From Halobacillus halophilus (lineage in GTDB: Bacteria; Bacillota; Bacilli; Bacillales; Halobacillaceae): a stretch of 64,000 nt of DNA. Of this stretch, positions 7,895 to 17,131 are shown one piece after another. The stretch covers positions 186,001 through 250,000 of the forward strand of contig NZ_JAIVAL010000002.1 of NCBI RefSeq assembly GCF_020171985.1. The letters run 5' to 3'. Below the pieces are notes generated by a model. That model ran no database searches. It was not told the origin of the DNA and worked only from the letters and a program-made list of their open reading frames with translations. Both the position numbers and the translations under genes were made by a program. Within the stretch, counting starts at the first letter, position 1; each line of letters begins with the position of its first letter.

Positions 7895-9529
7895 TTATTT
7901 GTCATCTTCATCTTTATTTTTTTCTTCAAGTACTTCGAGGGCTGATCTTCTGCGCTTCTTGCCTTTCTTCTTCCAGCGTTCGATATGAATCGTAGAAGAT
8001 TGATAATCATCAGAAGCCCGTATATCTTCGTTCGAGGCTCTCATAAAGGACCAGGCTAATAAAACCATAATGAAAATCAGCGGAAATCCTCCCACAATAC
8101 TTGCGGTCTGGAGTGTGCCTAAACCACCCAGGAACATGAGCGCAAGCGGCATTAGACATAGAGCGAAGGCCCAAAATAGTCGATTCCAGCGCATCGGCTC
8201 ACCCTCTACACTCTTCTGAACAACAGAAGCTAGGATGTAGGAGGAAGAATCGAAAGTCGTCGCCAGAAATATGATCGCAAGGACCGTAAAGGCCAGTACC
8301 ATAAATTTAGCAAGCGGCAGTTGATTAATAATAGCAATAATGGTTGCGGGAGCTCCATTTTGATCCATAAAACCAACTACATCAAACGATCCCGTCAGCT
8401 GCATGTATAAACCGAAGTTACCCATGATTCCAAAGAAAAGGATACAGCCGATGGTTCCATAGATCATAGTTCCAAGAACCATTTGACGAATGGTTCTCCC
8501 TCTTGAAATCCTGGCCACGAAAAGTCCAACGAATGGAGCATAAACAAGCCACCAGGCCCAATAGAAAATGGTCCAGGATTCAGGGAAATTAGTCTCACCA
8601 AACGGACCTATTCCGGCAAAAGGCTCCATCCATGTAGCCATTTTAAAGAAATTATCTGCAAGTATTCCAAGTCCATTAACTGTCGTTTCGCTAATAAAAC
8701 GTGTAGGACCAAAAATGAAAACAAATGCAAGAATAAACAAGGCTAACCAAAGGTTAATATCACTTAAGACTTTAATACCTCTTTTAAGTCCGGAATACGA
8801 ACTAATCGCAAAAATCAATGTACACAACAGCATGATGAAAGCTTTCAAGCCAAGATTCGCCGGGATGCCCGTTAAGCTATTAACACCTTCAGCAATCATA
8901 GGCGTACCAAGCGCAAGGGTTGTCCCCGCACCGCCCAGCAGTCCAAACATAAACAGAACATCAATAACAGTTCCAAGAGGCCCGTCCACTGAATTTCCTA
9001 ATACAGGACGCACCGCCTCACTTACTTTAAGTACCGGCTTCTTCCTTACATAATAGAAATAGGCGATTGGTAAAGCAGGAAGCGTATAAATTGCCCACGC
9101 AATAGGACCCCAGTGAAAAATCCCGTAAGCAGAGGCCCACTGAATGGCTTCTTGAGATTCAGGAGTTACCCCGAATGGAGGCCCCTGATAATAATAAGCC
9201 CATTCAATAACCGCCCAATATAGAATACTCGAACCAATCCCTGCAGCAAATAACATGGCCGCCCAGGAGAACGTATTAAATTCAGGCTTTTCTCCTTCAT
9301 CTCCTAGTTTAATCGACCCGTTTTTACTGAACGCTACAAATAATAGAAAAGCAAAAACCACAAAACCCATGATCATGTACAGCACACCGAAATTACCTGT
9401 CATAAAACTATTGGCGTCTGCTACAAAAGCCTTTCCGGCATCTGGAAACAAAATTAGTGGAAGCGTAACCGCTACCAGCAAAATTAATGCGCCTATAAAA
9501 GTAGGCCAATCAATCAATCTCGTCTTCAT
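7895..9529 (-). CDS. BCCT-family betaine/carnitine/choline-type transporter
   Basis: Membrane carrier of 544 aa with about 12 hydrophobic helices. Family hallmarks include FHWGPIAWAIYTLPALPIAY, FYWAWWLVYAPFVGLFVARI followed by SRGRT, and ATTFDSSSYILAS. The helix that in betaine importers reads GMGIGLLFWGVAEP here reads AAGIGSSILYWAVIEW, followed by YYYQGPPFG, which is closer to CaiT-type carnitine antiporters. Substrate and coupling are therefore uncertain, although an osmolyte or quaternary amine is likely. The C-terminus is highly charged (GKKRRRSALEVLEEKNKDED). It appears monocistronic with its own terminator. Confidence 0.87.
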   Translation of the reverse strand: MKTRLIDWPTFIGALILLVAVTLPLILFPDAGKAFVADANSFMTGNFGVLYMIMGFVVFAFLLFVAFSKNGSIKLGDEGEKPEFNTFSWAAMLFAAGIGSSILYWAVIEWAYYYQGPPFGVTPESQEAIQWASAYGIFHWGPIAWAIYTLPALPIAYFYYVRKKPVLKVSEAVRPVLGNSVDGPLGTVIDVLFMFGLLGGAGTTLALGTPMIAEGVNSLTGIPANLGLKAFIMLLCTLIFAISSYSGLKRGIKVLSDINLWLALFILAFVFIFGPTRFISETTVNGLGILADNFFKMATWMEPFAGIGPFGETNFPESWTIFYWAWWLVYAPFVGLFVARISRGRTIRQMVLGTMIYGTIGCILFFGIMGNFGLYMQLTGSFDVVGFMDQNGAPATIIAIINQLPLAKFMVLAFTVLAIIFLATTFDSSSYILASVVQKSVEGEPMRWNRLFWAFALCLMPLALMFLGGLGTLQTASIVGGFPLIFIMVLLAWSFMRASNEDIRASDDYQSSTIHIERWKKKGKKRRRSALEVLEEKNKDEDDK

Positions 9530-9805
9530 TCCAAAACATCCTTTCTGACTTATCTGCTAGTTGTTAGTTTGTTCCTAAGTAAGCAATCCAATCCGTATGG
9601 AAAAAAGAGGGGATTTAGAGGGGGGGAGTTATAGACAAGCTTAAGCTTAACAAGTAGATACACATATGCCAAATCCACAAAACGAGACTTATGTCTAAAT
9701 TCAATAAAAACACACGCTCTGGCAGATTTAACCTATGTAAGTTGACTTTTTACTTCTATTCTTGGACGATAATAACGAGATGCTTAAAATCAGGGGAGTT
9801 TGTTC

Positions 9806-11172
9806 ATGGAGTACACATATAAGCCAATTTCAAAAGCCTGTTTATACACTAGTTTCATCCTTTTTTACCTATTATCCCTTTTTTTGGATAATAGTTACAT
9901 AAATTATTTATTAGGCTGCAACGCGCTGGTTATTTTTCCAGTTTCCTTTAAAGGAGCGAGCCGTACGTTTCAAATCATTTCTGCTATATTTGTTTTTGCC
10001 GGATTCCTGATCTTTAGTCTCTCCGGCGAAAACTGGCTGACCCTCCCCTTACATTTTACTTCTACGGCATTGCTTCTCAGTCTTTTATATTTTCTGCCAT
10101 TCATTAATAACCTGATGGTGGTGGGGAAATATGACAAAGAACTGCAGAATCTGCTGCAGCTAAGATCAAAACATCTAGGTCAACTATATTACCGAAGTTC
10201 ATTAATTGCTTACATACTCTGTCTATTTGTATTTTTTTCAGCGATTACTATTGTGCAGGGAGTAGTTAAAAATTCAGCACATAAAATCAGTGAAGCACGT
10301 CTAGATCCATTTTCCAGCCAATCCATCCTTCGCTCCTTTGCCCTGGCCAACGTGTGGAGTCCTATAGAAATTTTTATAGTCCTGACGGTTACCATTACAG
10401 GAGTAGCATACTTTGAGTTGCTGCCGTGGGCTCTATTTTTTCTATTTCATTATTGCTCATCGACTGGTGCATCGGGTGGTTCACCTACAGAAAAGAAGTC
10501 TATGAAGCACCAGAAACTTCTTCAGATATTTCCGGCAGACAATTAGTGGTGAAAGTCAGCTACTTACTCGGCATGCTGTTTCTATTTATTTTGCTCGCTT
10601 TTGGTGTACAGAAGCTTTTGAATATCACATATTTTAATGCTGTCATCCTATTCATTCTGCCTTTCACTCTGATATGGGCACTTACGATAAAACAACTAAA
10701 AGAATTTATGAGCTATAACAAAAAATACTGGGTCCCCCAGGTCAACGGCTTACAGAATTTAATGCTTTTGTTTATTTCACTTGGTTTCTTCAGTGAAATG
10801 TTTGAACAGACGAAAATGATTCATATGATTCAAACGCCCTTATTGCATCTATCTACCTTGCCTTTACTGCTATTCATAGCTATTCAGCTGGTTTCCTTAC
10901 TCTTCTCATTAATAGGCATCCATCCCTTAGTAACCATTAGCCTTATGGGAACATTAATCCAGCCTTTGCTTACTGAATTAAATCCTCTAAGTCTCGCTAT
11001 TGTACTGTTAACCTCCACCCTGGCAAGTGACGCTGCTGGTACATTTAATACGACCGTCACGATCATGAGCCAGTTAACAGGCAGGAATCCTTACCGCATC
11101 ACAAAATGGAACATTGGTTTTGCTATATGGTTTGGAACAGCAGGAAGTCTGCTCGGCTGGCTTCTTCTCTAA
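9806..11172 (+). pseudogene. Multi-spanning membrane protein gene split by a -1 frameshift
   Basis: Two overlapping frames, 9806-10546 and 10426-11172, read as one hydrophobic protein of about 454 aa. The first half ends in a foreign-looking hydrophilic tail after LLPWALFFLF. The second frame continues naturally as SISLLLIDWCIGW. The switch lies at a run of six T (10436-10441); adding one T restores one frame reading ALFFSISLLLIDWC. The ATG at 9806 has GGGGAG 7 nt upstream. The C-terminus contains TSTLASDAAGTFNTTVTI and ends in a membrane helix. I do not recognise the family; it resembles a permease. It could be a true mutation, a sequencing error, or slippage. Confidence 0.75.
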
Positions 11173-11186
11173 TAATAGTGCTATCC

Positions 11187-11600
11187 AGCTCCAGCACCTA
11201 GCGGCTCCGTTTTTCTTCCTATCGTTGGGTTGGTGGGGAAATGGCGAGACTCCCATGGGAGAAGGGACTAGGTGAGATCCCACAGGGAGTGAAACGAGCG
11301 AGGAAGCTCCTGGTAATAAGGAGGATCGACTAAAGTCGCCACGTCCTGTGGCAACGTCGATCGACCCCACGTCGTGTAGGGCCATAGGAAAGTGTTCAAA
11401 TGTGGCATCACCCCGAAAGACACGACCAGCATAAGCCGAGCATCAAAAGGGCGGTGGTCTTTCCGTCCGTTGATGAACGGCTTATGTCTCGAGTGTCTGG
11501 GTGATAGAACAAGACGAGTTATTTCCCCACCAGCCCTTTTCCACATAAAGTAACGGACCCGTTTATCTCGAAACCAAGTCTTCAACAAACGGGAGCTTTA
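11187..11600. repeat. Dispersed non-coding repeat, locus a
   Basis: This stretch between genes is nearly identical to 61390-61790 from GTTGGGTTGGTGGGGAAATG to TTATTTCCCC, and its right end (CTCGAAACCAAGTCTTCAAC followed by AAACGGGAGC) matches the ends at 20.5, 31.4, 48.4 and 54.2 kb. The left end has a different boundary (CCAGCTCCAGCACCTAGCGG). Open frames inside it (11074-11385 and 11268-11588 on the minus strand) recur only because the DNA recurs, have no ribosome sites, and are not called. It contains a 99-nt hairpin listed separately. Confidence 0.88.
11407..11505. repeat. 99-nt imperfect hairpin inside repeat locus a
   Basis: Successive paired blocks ATCACCC/GGGTGAT, AGACAC/GTGTCT, CATAAGCCG/CGGCTTATG and CATC/GATG lie in order around an apical loop. 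The second copy at 61596-61694 keeps every block, with a G-C pair changed to A-T on both sides. Structure rather than coding seems to be conserved. Confidence 0.72.
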
Positions 11601-11653
11601 CTTTAAAATCAATATTGAAATTTTACAAAGCCATAAGAATAAGGAGAGGTATT

Positions 11654-11926
11654 ATGTTCAAGATGAAAAAAGAATGGGGAGATTGGATTAATCCTCTTTA
11701 TCTCCCTCTTTTCACAGCCATTCCAATCGATTTATGGCTCCTAATAAAAAAAGGATCCTACGCAAGCGTAGAATTATCCATGTATATCATAGCTATTTTA
11801 TTTCTTATCTTTTCAGGAGCTGTAGAAACCAGCCAGGAGGAAGTTAAGCACCGATTGTTCGGGTATATTTACCTTGTCTCGGCGCTTATTTTTGGAGCTT
11901 GCGGTCTTATCATTTGGCTTGGCTAA
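11654..11926 (+). CDS. Small membrane protein, unknown
   Basis: A 90-aa protein with three likely membrane helices (LYLPLFTAIPIDLWLLI, YIIAILFLIFSGAV, and FGYIYLVSALIFGACGLIIW). The frame is open from 11615, but the ATG at 11654 (MFKMKKEWG) is preceded by AAGGAG at 7 nt and is chosen. I do not recognise a family. It converges on another small membrane protein gene whose stop is 8 bp away. Confidence 0.65.
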   Translation: MFKMKKEWGDWINPLYLPLFTAIPIDLWLLIKKGSYASVELSMYIIAILFLIFSGAVETSQEEVKHRLFGYIYLVSALIFGACGLIIWLG

Positions 11927-11933
11927 TCCTTAA

Positions 11934-12188
11934 TTATATAAAGAAAAGCCAAGGGAGTATCATGGGAATCGTAATTATAATGGTGACAATCAGCCACGCA
12001 CTTGGATTTTGACTCGTTAATTGCTTCCGATAAGACATTCCCCACGCTAAAAGTAACAAAAGGGTCATGATGATACTGCGAAAATGAATGTCACCATCTT
12101 TATTGTTTACAAAGATGTAGACGCCTCCCTCAATGAGAATGAGAATTCCAACCAGTATATTAAAGACATGAGTAAATATCCTGCTCAT
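11934..12188 (-). CDS. Small membrane protein, unknown
   Basis: An 84-aa protein with three predicted helices (HVFNILVGILILIEGGVYIF, IIMTLLLLLAWGM, and WLIVTIIITIPMILPWLFF). The ATG at 12188 is chosen over a GTG three codons earlier because GAGGAG stands 8 nt ahead. No family recognised. It is convergent with the gene at 11654-11926; the shared 3' region has a weak AGCCAAG/CTTGGCT hairpin. Confidence 0.65.
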   Translation of the reverse strand: MSRIFTHVFNILVGILILIEGGVYIFVNNKDGDIHFRSIIMTLLLLLAWGMSYRKQLTSQNPSAWLIVTIIITIPMILPWLFFI

Positions 12189-12510
12189 TGTATGCACTCC
12201 TCGTTGTTGTCTTATTCATTTTAACCTCTTCAAGTATATTACATTCTTTTTATTTATTTGACTATCCTAAGCGTTCTATGGAGTATTTATCAGATAATTG
12301 CTTTTAAATTTTCGACTGATTTACATAAGATCCATCCTTCTTTAAAGTTCAGCTTCAACCCTGCCCGACTGGATGTGTCCAGATTGGGAATTGTCTCGAA
12401 ACTCATCAGCGTTTTCCAATCAGCTATCTGAGTGATGCAATCAGACAAGATATGCTTAAGCAATAATTCTTTTTCTAACAAAAACTAGCCAGCCCGGAAA
12501 AATAAGCTGA
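12189..12510. other. Gap of about 320 bp with no convincing gene
   Basis: AT-rich sequence. A 63-codon open frame at 12290-12481 (minus, TTG start) has no ribosome site and no recognisable similarity. No clear promoter or hairpin was found. Confidence 0.5.
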
Positions 12511-12933
12511 CTAGTACTTATTAAATAATTGCTCAAGTGGTTGAGTAATCTTGTAAATGGCACCTTTCTCCTTCAAAATCTTCCAATGATCCGCGTAAAA
12601 GTAAATCTCTAATAAAGTGTGCTTATTACTTGAAAGCTTTAAGGCGCCCTCGACATCTTCTGACAGTTCCGCATCCTCTTCATGTGGAGATTCTTTTAAT
12701 GTTCTTAATAAGGTTTTAATCTCTTGTTCAGTATCAATCGTTACAGTTTGTCTTCCATCCTCTAAATTATAATAAGTCAGAGTCATCGGACGTTCATATT
12801 CATTCCAATCATGAGGTGTAACTGCATCTTGGCTGAATTTCACCGGATTAAAGAAATACCTTTGATCTATGTAAACTAGAGACAAAATTACCGTAAATAG
12901 GATACCCGTTATTATAATTATTTTCTTTGCCAT
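12511..12933 (-). CDS. Membrane-anchored hypothetical protein
   Basis: A 140-aa protein with an N-terminal signal anchor (KKIIIITGILFTVILSLVYI) and a hydrophilic outside domain rich in acidic and aromatic residues (PMTLTYYNLEDGRQTVTIDT). There is no lipobox cysteine. No family recognised. GGGGTGAG precedes the ATG. It appears monocistronic. Confidence 0.65.
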   Translation of the reverse strand: MAKKIIIITGILFTVILSLVYIDQRYFFNPVKFSQDAVTPHDWNEYERPMTLTYYNLEDGRQTVTIDTEQEIKTLLRTLKESPHEEDAELSEDVEGALKLSSNKHTLLEIYFYADHWKILKEKGAIYKITQPLEQLFNKY

Positions 12934-13169
12934 TTGCTCACCCCGTTAATTATTTTAACAATATTAGTAATATCTTTCCAATTCAGCAAGTACATTTTTT
13001 AACTATTGAAATTATGTTAATATAATATTTAACTATCTAGCATAAATTGTGTCTCTGTAATTAACATACGAATATAAGTTGGTAATAGTTTCATTTATAC
13101 TCAAAAAATGTTTATCTGCTTTTATGTATGGTTATGTTTCACTGGAAGGTATATTGAAAGGAGAGAACC

Positions 13170-13673
13170 ATGAACACAAGTATAGATCGCATCTTACTGA
13201 AAGAGGATGGCTATTATCCTAATCACCCCTATTTGCCAGCGTTAGTCTATCGTCAGGCGATAGATATGCCAACAAAGGACGCTGAAAGATTATTTAAGAA
13301 AAACCGGTGGTCCAACACATGGGTGGGCGGAATATTTGATTATCACCATTACCATAGCCGAACCCATGAAATTCTAGGCGTGATAGCTGGATCAGCCCGC
13401 TTGAAGCTAGGTGGCCCGCATGGACAAATTCTGGAGGTTAAAAAAGGAGATTTAATCATTCTTCCTGCCGGTGTAGCTCATAAAAATGAAGGGGCCACTG
13501 TTGATTTCCAAGTTCTTGCGGCCTACCCATTTGGAGAATCATTCGATTTAAAAACAGGAGATAAAAAGGAATACGAAGAAGCGCTGGCTCAAATTCCTGA
13601 TGCCCCGGCTCCTGCAGCAGACCCTCTTTTAGGAGAAAATGGCCCGTTAATGGAATTATGGAACCGTTCATAA
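13170..13673 (+). CDS. yjlB: YjlB-type cupin protein
   Basis: Single-domain cupin of 167 aa, function not established. The cupin metal motif appears as HHYHSRTHEILGVIAGSARL in the first part and LPAGVAHKN in the second, giving a His/His/Glu/His-type site. The length and N-terminus (LLKEDGYYPNHPYLPALVY) resemble B. subtilis YjlB. AAAGGAGAG lies 6 nt before the ATG. It stands alone and ends in a bidirectional hairpin shared with the converging GNAT gene. Confidence 0.78.
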   Translation: MNTSIDRILLKEDGYYPNHPYLPALVYRQAIDMPTKDAERLFKKNRWSNTWVGGIFDYHHYHSRTHEILGVIAGSARLKLGGPHGQILEVKKGDLIILPAGVAHKNEGATVDFQVLAAYPFGESFDLKTGDKKEYEEALAQIPDAPAPAADPLLGENGPLMELWNRS

Positions 13674-13681
13674 ATAATAAA

Positions 13682-13712
13682 ATCCGCTTTAAGAATTTTT
13701 CTTAAAGCGGAT
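13682..13712. terminator. Shared convergent hairpin
   Basis: Perfect 14-bp stem ATCCGCTTTAAGAA with a 3-nt loop between converging genes. Its AT-rich stem base can serve either direction; a classical T-run is weak. Confidence 0.6.
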
Positions 13713-13724
13713 AATGATTAGAAA

Positions 13725-14150
13725 TTATAACTTTTTATAGAAACCAGTAGCTTTTCCGACAAAACCAAATCCCTCATATATTTTATGAGTTATTTCACGT
13801 TCTTTACGGTTTCCACTGTTTAATTGAATCGTTTTGGCACCTTTACCCTCTGCCCAGTGCTCTGCCTCATTCATCAGTAATCTTCCTATTCCTTGTTCTT
13901 GATGGTTTCCATCTACTACAAAAGCAATCACTCGTACATGAGGACTATCGGTATGATAGGCATAACTGAAACTCATCCCAATCATGCCAATTACCCCTTC
14001 ACTCGATTCATATACAAAGGTTTTGAAATCCTCATGATTCAAAATCACTTCCAAGCGCTGCCTCATCTCGTCTTCTGTAGAAGGATAACCTAATGTCTTC
14101 ATAAGATCTGCTAGATAATTAGCATCACCTATGACCGCTTCTCTAATCAT
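13725..14150 (-). CDS. GNAT-family N-acetyltransferase
   Basis: Acetyl-CoA-dependent acyltransferase; the acceptor is unknown. The GNAT motif A is visible as VRVIAFVVDGNHQEQGIGRLL, followed by a C-terminal HKIYEGFGFVGKATGFYKKL. The open frame reaches 14210, but the ATG at 14150 (MIREAVIGDA) has AAGGAGA at 8 nt and begins the domain directly, so it is chosen, giving 141 aa. It lies downstream of an acyl-CoA synthetase gene but past that gene's terminator. Confidence 0.82.
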   Translation of the reverse strand: MIREAVIGDANYLADLMKTLGYPSTEDEMRQRLEVILNHEDFKTFVYESSEGVIGMIGMSFSYAYHTDSPHVRVIAFVVDGNHQEQGIGRLLMNEAEHWAEGKGAKTIQLNSGNRKEREITHKIYEGFGFVGKATGFYKKL

Positions 14151-14176
14151 TGATACACTCTCCTTATCCATTTCCC

Positions 14177-14218
14177 AAAAAAAAGACCCATTGAAGAGTT
14201 TTCTCAGCAACAGGTCTT
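14177..14218 (-). terminator. Terminator after the acyl-CoA synthetase gene
   Basis: On the minus strand an AAGACC/GGTCTT stem with inner GTTG/CAAT pairing runs directly into eight T residues. It sits between the stop at 14262 and the GNAT start. Confidence 0.7.
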
Positions 14219-14261
14219 GTCTTTCAGTTATAGTTTCACAAAAAGCTTCTTAACAGAAAGC

Positions 14262-15836
14262 CTATTTGGAAGCATTTTCTTTCTTACGAAGCTCTACGCG
14301 ACGGATCTTTCCAGACGTCGTTTTAGGAAGCTCCTCGGTGAACTCGATTTTTCTCGGATATTTGTAAGGGGCTGTGGTGTTCTTAACATGGTCTTGTAAT
14401 TCTTTTACTAAACTGTCCGTTGGCTCATAGTTATTCTGAAGTACAATAAAAGCTTTAACGACATTACCACGGACCTCATCAGGGCTTGAAACTACAGCAC
14501 ACTCCTGTACAGCTTTGTGCTTCACAAGGGCATCTTCGACTTCAAAAGGTCCAATAGTGTAGCCAGAACTGATAATAATATCATCACTGCGGCCTTCAAA
14601 CCAGAAATACCCATCTTCATCTTTTCGCGCCTGATCCCCTGTTACATAATAATGTCCACGATGAGACATTTTCGTGCGTTCCGGATCCTTATAATACTCT
14701 TTAAACAAGGCAGGAGTATCCAGATGCACAGCGATATCTCCAACTTCTCCCGTTTCTACAGGTTCAGCAAGTTCATCAATAATTTCAACTTGATTCCCTG
14801 GTGTAGGACGTCCCATGGAACCTGGACGTACCTCCATGTCTTTCAAAATTCCTACTAAAAGCGTGTTCTCTGTTTGACCATAACCATCCCGAACCGTTAC
14901 GTTGAAATGATTCTTAAATGTATCAATAACTTCTCTGTTTAATGGTTCACCTGCAGATACAGCGCTATGAAGTCCTGAAAGTTGGTAATCATCAAGATTA
15001 TCTACTTTAGCCATCAGACGATATTCAGTTGGAGTACAGCATAATACATTAACGTTATGTTCATCCATAAGGCTTAAATAGGTTTTAGGATTGAATTTAC
15101 CTTGATACACGAGACCTCTAGCACCCGTGCCCAGGACAGATAAAAACGGGCTCCACACCCACTTTTGCCAGCCTGGCCCAGCTGTTGCCCATACTGTATC
15201 GCCATCTTGAATAGCAAGCCACTTATAAGCAGCAGTCTTCAAATGAGCGTATCCCCAACCATGAGTATGAACCACTCCCTTTGGATTGCCTGTCGTTCCA
15301 GAAGTGTACGATAAAAAGGCCATATCATCGCTGGCTGTGTCAGCTGTTTCAAGTGTAGAACTGTAATCCTCTAATAATCCGTCAAAGTCAAACCAGCCTT
15401 CTTTCGACCCTCCTACAGAAAATTTAAGAAGTTGATCACTTTCTTTTACTTCATCCAAATGTTCAGTAAAGGGATGGTAACTGACAACCGCACGTACGTC
15501 CCCATGAGTAATCCGGTACTGCAGGTCTTTTGCGCGCAGCATTTCTGAACTTGGAATAATAACTAAGCCAGCTTTTAAAGCAGCGATATATACTTGATAC
15601 GCTTCAATCAAGCGAGGAATCATGACAAGGATTTTATCTCCCTTTTGCAAACCATGGTCCAAAAAAGCATTTCCCATCTTGTTTGCCTGATGCATCAGCT
15701 GTTCATATGTAACTTCTTTTCGGCCTCCGGCTTCACTCAGCCACAATAAAGCCTTTCGGTCAGGATCTTCCGCGAACTTCTCCATCTCTGAAACTACGTT
15801 ATATCTTTCAGGGGCAATTAATTCTTCACGATCCAC
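14262..15836 (-). CDS. mbcS: Acyl-CoA synthetase (medium/branched-chain, MbcS-like)
   Basis: Adenylate-forming enzyme that activates a carboxylic acid to its CoA thioester through an acyl-AMP. Motifs: ATP loop YTSGTTGNPKG starting near residue 177, the core DGYGQTEN, the hinge region YYVTGDQARKDEDGYFWFEGRSDD and the C-terminal catalytic lysine in TTSGKIRR. The product is 524 aa, a usual length. The segment IIPSSEMLRAKDLQYR resembles MbcS/YtcI methylbutyryl-CoA synthetases, suggesting short branched-chain acids as substrates; the exact specificity is inference. GAGGAATATG precedes the start. Monocistronic with its own terminator. Confidence 0.83.
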   Translation of the reverse strand: MDREELIAPERYNVVSEMEKFAEDPDRKALLWLSEAGGRKEVTYEQLMHQANKMGNAFLDHGLQKGDKILVMIPRLIEAYQVYIAALKAGLVIIPSSEMLRAKDLQYRITHGDVRAVVSYHPFTEHLDEVKESDQLLKFSVGGSKEGWFDFDGLLEDYSSTLETADTASDDMAFLSYTSGTTGNPKGVVHTHGWGYAHLKTAAYKWLAIQDGDTVWATAGPGWQKWVWSPFLSVLGTGARGLVYQGKFNPKTYLSLMDEHNVNVLCCTPTEYRLMAKVDNLDDYQLSGLHSAVSAGEPLNREVIDTFKNHFNVTVRDGYGQTENTLLVGILKDMEVRPGSMGRPTPGNQVEIIDELAEPVETGEVGDIAVHLDTPALFKEYYKDPERTKMSHRGHYYVTGDQARKDEDGYFWFEGRSDDIIISSGYTIGPFEVEDALVKHKAVQECAVVSSPDEVRGNVVKAFIVLQNNYEPTDSLVKELQDHVKNTTAPYKYPRKIEFTEELPKTTSGKIRRVELRKKENASK

Positions 15837-15961
15837 TTCATATTCCTCCTCTACAATAATGAGCGTCTGTTCATTTTTTACAGCAAACTAATTATATCAA
15901 ATATTCTTAATTATTCAATCAATTTAGTTTTACCCAGGGCAATTCTATTGAGTTAAGTAAA

Positions 15962-15991
15962 TTGACAGAAAATAATCCTGTCATGTATGAT
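15962..15991 (+). promoter_or_regulatory. Sigma-A promoter for the small membrane gene
   Basis: TTGACA (15962-15967), an 18-bp spacer and TATGAT (15986-15991), about 40 bp ahead of the ATG at 16032. Confidence 0.65.
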
Positions 15992-16031
15992 GTAACATAA
16001 TATGTTCGTTCGTGAGGAGTGAAATCTTATA

Positions 16032-16250
16032 ATGGAAAGAAAAACCTGGAACATGATAAGCTCATTACCGCTCTTACTTATCAGTCTTTCCATGATGATT
16101 ATTCTGTTATTTTTCTGCTTTTCTTATCTAACAGGCAGCTATAACTACACCATAGCCTCACTTATCGCAGTGAGCTTTATAAACGTCTCTGCTTTATTAG
16201 GCTTCACACGTATTAAAAAACCTTATAAAAAAGCCTTCAGATTAAAGTAA
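16032..16250 (+). CDS. Small two-helix membrane protein
   Basis: A 72-aa protein with helices LLLISLSMMIILLFFCFSYL and IASLIAVSFINVSALLGF and a basic tail (RIKKPYKKAFRLK). No family recognised. A good sigma-A promoter precedes it and a rho-independent terminator overlaps its last codons, which supports a real transcription unit. GAGGAG is rather far (12 nt) from the ATG. Confidence 0.6.
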   Translation: MERKTWNMISSLPLLLISLSMMIILLFFCFSYLTGSYNYTIASLIAVSFINVSALLGFTRIKKPYKKAFRLK

Positions 16251-16268
16251 CTTCTGAAGGCTTTTTTT
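16227..16268 (+). terminator. Rho-independent terminator
   Basis: AAAAGCCTTCAGA/TCTGAAGGCTTTT stem with an 11-nt loop then seven T. The 5' arm lies within the final codons of the small gene. It also faces the YitT gene and could act for it. Confidence 0.85.
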
Positions 16269-16282
16269 CATATTCTTATTTT

Positions 16283-17131
16283 TTAAGCGAGACGTTTGAA
16301 GTTCTCTCCCAATATTTCGTTCATAGAATGAACCGTTATAAACGCTCGTTCATCTACAGATGACATAAACTTTTTCAAACGAGTATAATCTTTTCGGTTT
16401 AAGATTGTCGTAATGACTTCCTTATCTTCCTGATTAAATGCACCTTTTGCGTGGTGAATCGTTGCCCCGCGTCCCAGCTGCTGAACGATGAAATTACGAA
16501 CCAGATCACTTTCCCGGCTGATAATAACAATTTCTTTATTGTTATCAAATTGCTGAAGCGTATAGTCTATTACTAGACCATTCAAAATAACACCGAAGAA
16601 AGCATACATACCGACTGTTGGACCGAATATGAAGATGGAAGATGCGGCGATTGCTATGTCAGAGAAAAGCACGCCTTTACCTACTTCAATAGAAAAGTAT
16701 TTATTAAGAATCATCGCAATGATATCAGTTCCGCCTGTAGAGGCTCCTTGATGAAAAACAATGGCCATTCCAGATGCGGCAATAATTTGACCGATAATTA
16801 GTTGAATCAGTAAGTCATTACTTAATGCTTCCTGCATTGGAACATAGGTTTCCAGTCCCCAAACCATGAAAGAAAGAGCAAAGCTTGCATAGATGGTTTT
16901 CGCTCCAAATTGAAAACCTAAGAATATAAACCCAACAATAAACAGAACGATATTTAAGCAGATCATTATCATTCCTAAAGATAAATCAGGGATAACTTTA
17001 TTCAATACGATTGATAAACCACTGACTCCCCCGGTCGCTAGATCGTTTGGGGAAAGGAAAAAGTGAACATTAATCGCTACGCATAAAGCACCTATATTCA
17101 TCATTAGAAAGGACCATATTTTTTTAAGCAT
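16283..17131 (-). CDS. YitT-family membrane protein with DUF2179 domain
   Basis: Integral membrane protein of unknown transport role, 282 aa. The N-terminal half has five or six helices, with the duplicated family motifs NDLATGGVSGLSIVL and HQGASTGGTDIIAMIL. The C-terminal DUF2179 domain reads from about residue 200 (KEIVIISRESDLVRNFI...HAKGAFNQEDKEVITTILNRKDYTRLKKF in outline). The size and layout match B. subtilis YitT/YpjC/YvjA paralogues, but I cannot say which is the orthologue. Convergent with the small gene upstream in the window. Confidence 0.87.
   Translation of the reverse strand: MLKKIWSFLMMNIGALCVAINVHFFLSPNDLATGGVSGLSIVLNKVIPDLSLGMIMICLNIVLFIVGFIFLGFQFGAKTIYASFALSFMVWGLETYVPMQEALSNDLLIQLIIGQIIAASGMAIVFHQGASTGGTDIIAMILNKYFSIEVGKGVLFSDIAIAASSIFIFGPTVGMYAFFGVILNGLVIDYTLQQFDNNKEIVIISRESDLVRNFIVQQLGRGATIHHAKGAFNQEDKEVITTILNRKDYTRLKKFMSSVDERAFITVHSMNEILGENFKRLA

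Noticed and set aside
11074-11588. Minus-strand ORFs of 103 and 106 codons (11074-11385 and 11268-11588)
   Set aside because: They lie in the dispersed repeat, recur at 61.4-61.8 kb only because the DNA does, and have no ribosome sites or known domains; conserved changes fit stem pairing rather than codons.
12290-12481. 63-codon minus-strand frame with TTG start
   Set aside because: No ribosome site, no recognised similarity, odd composition; probably chance.
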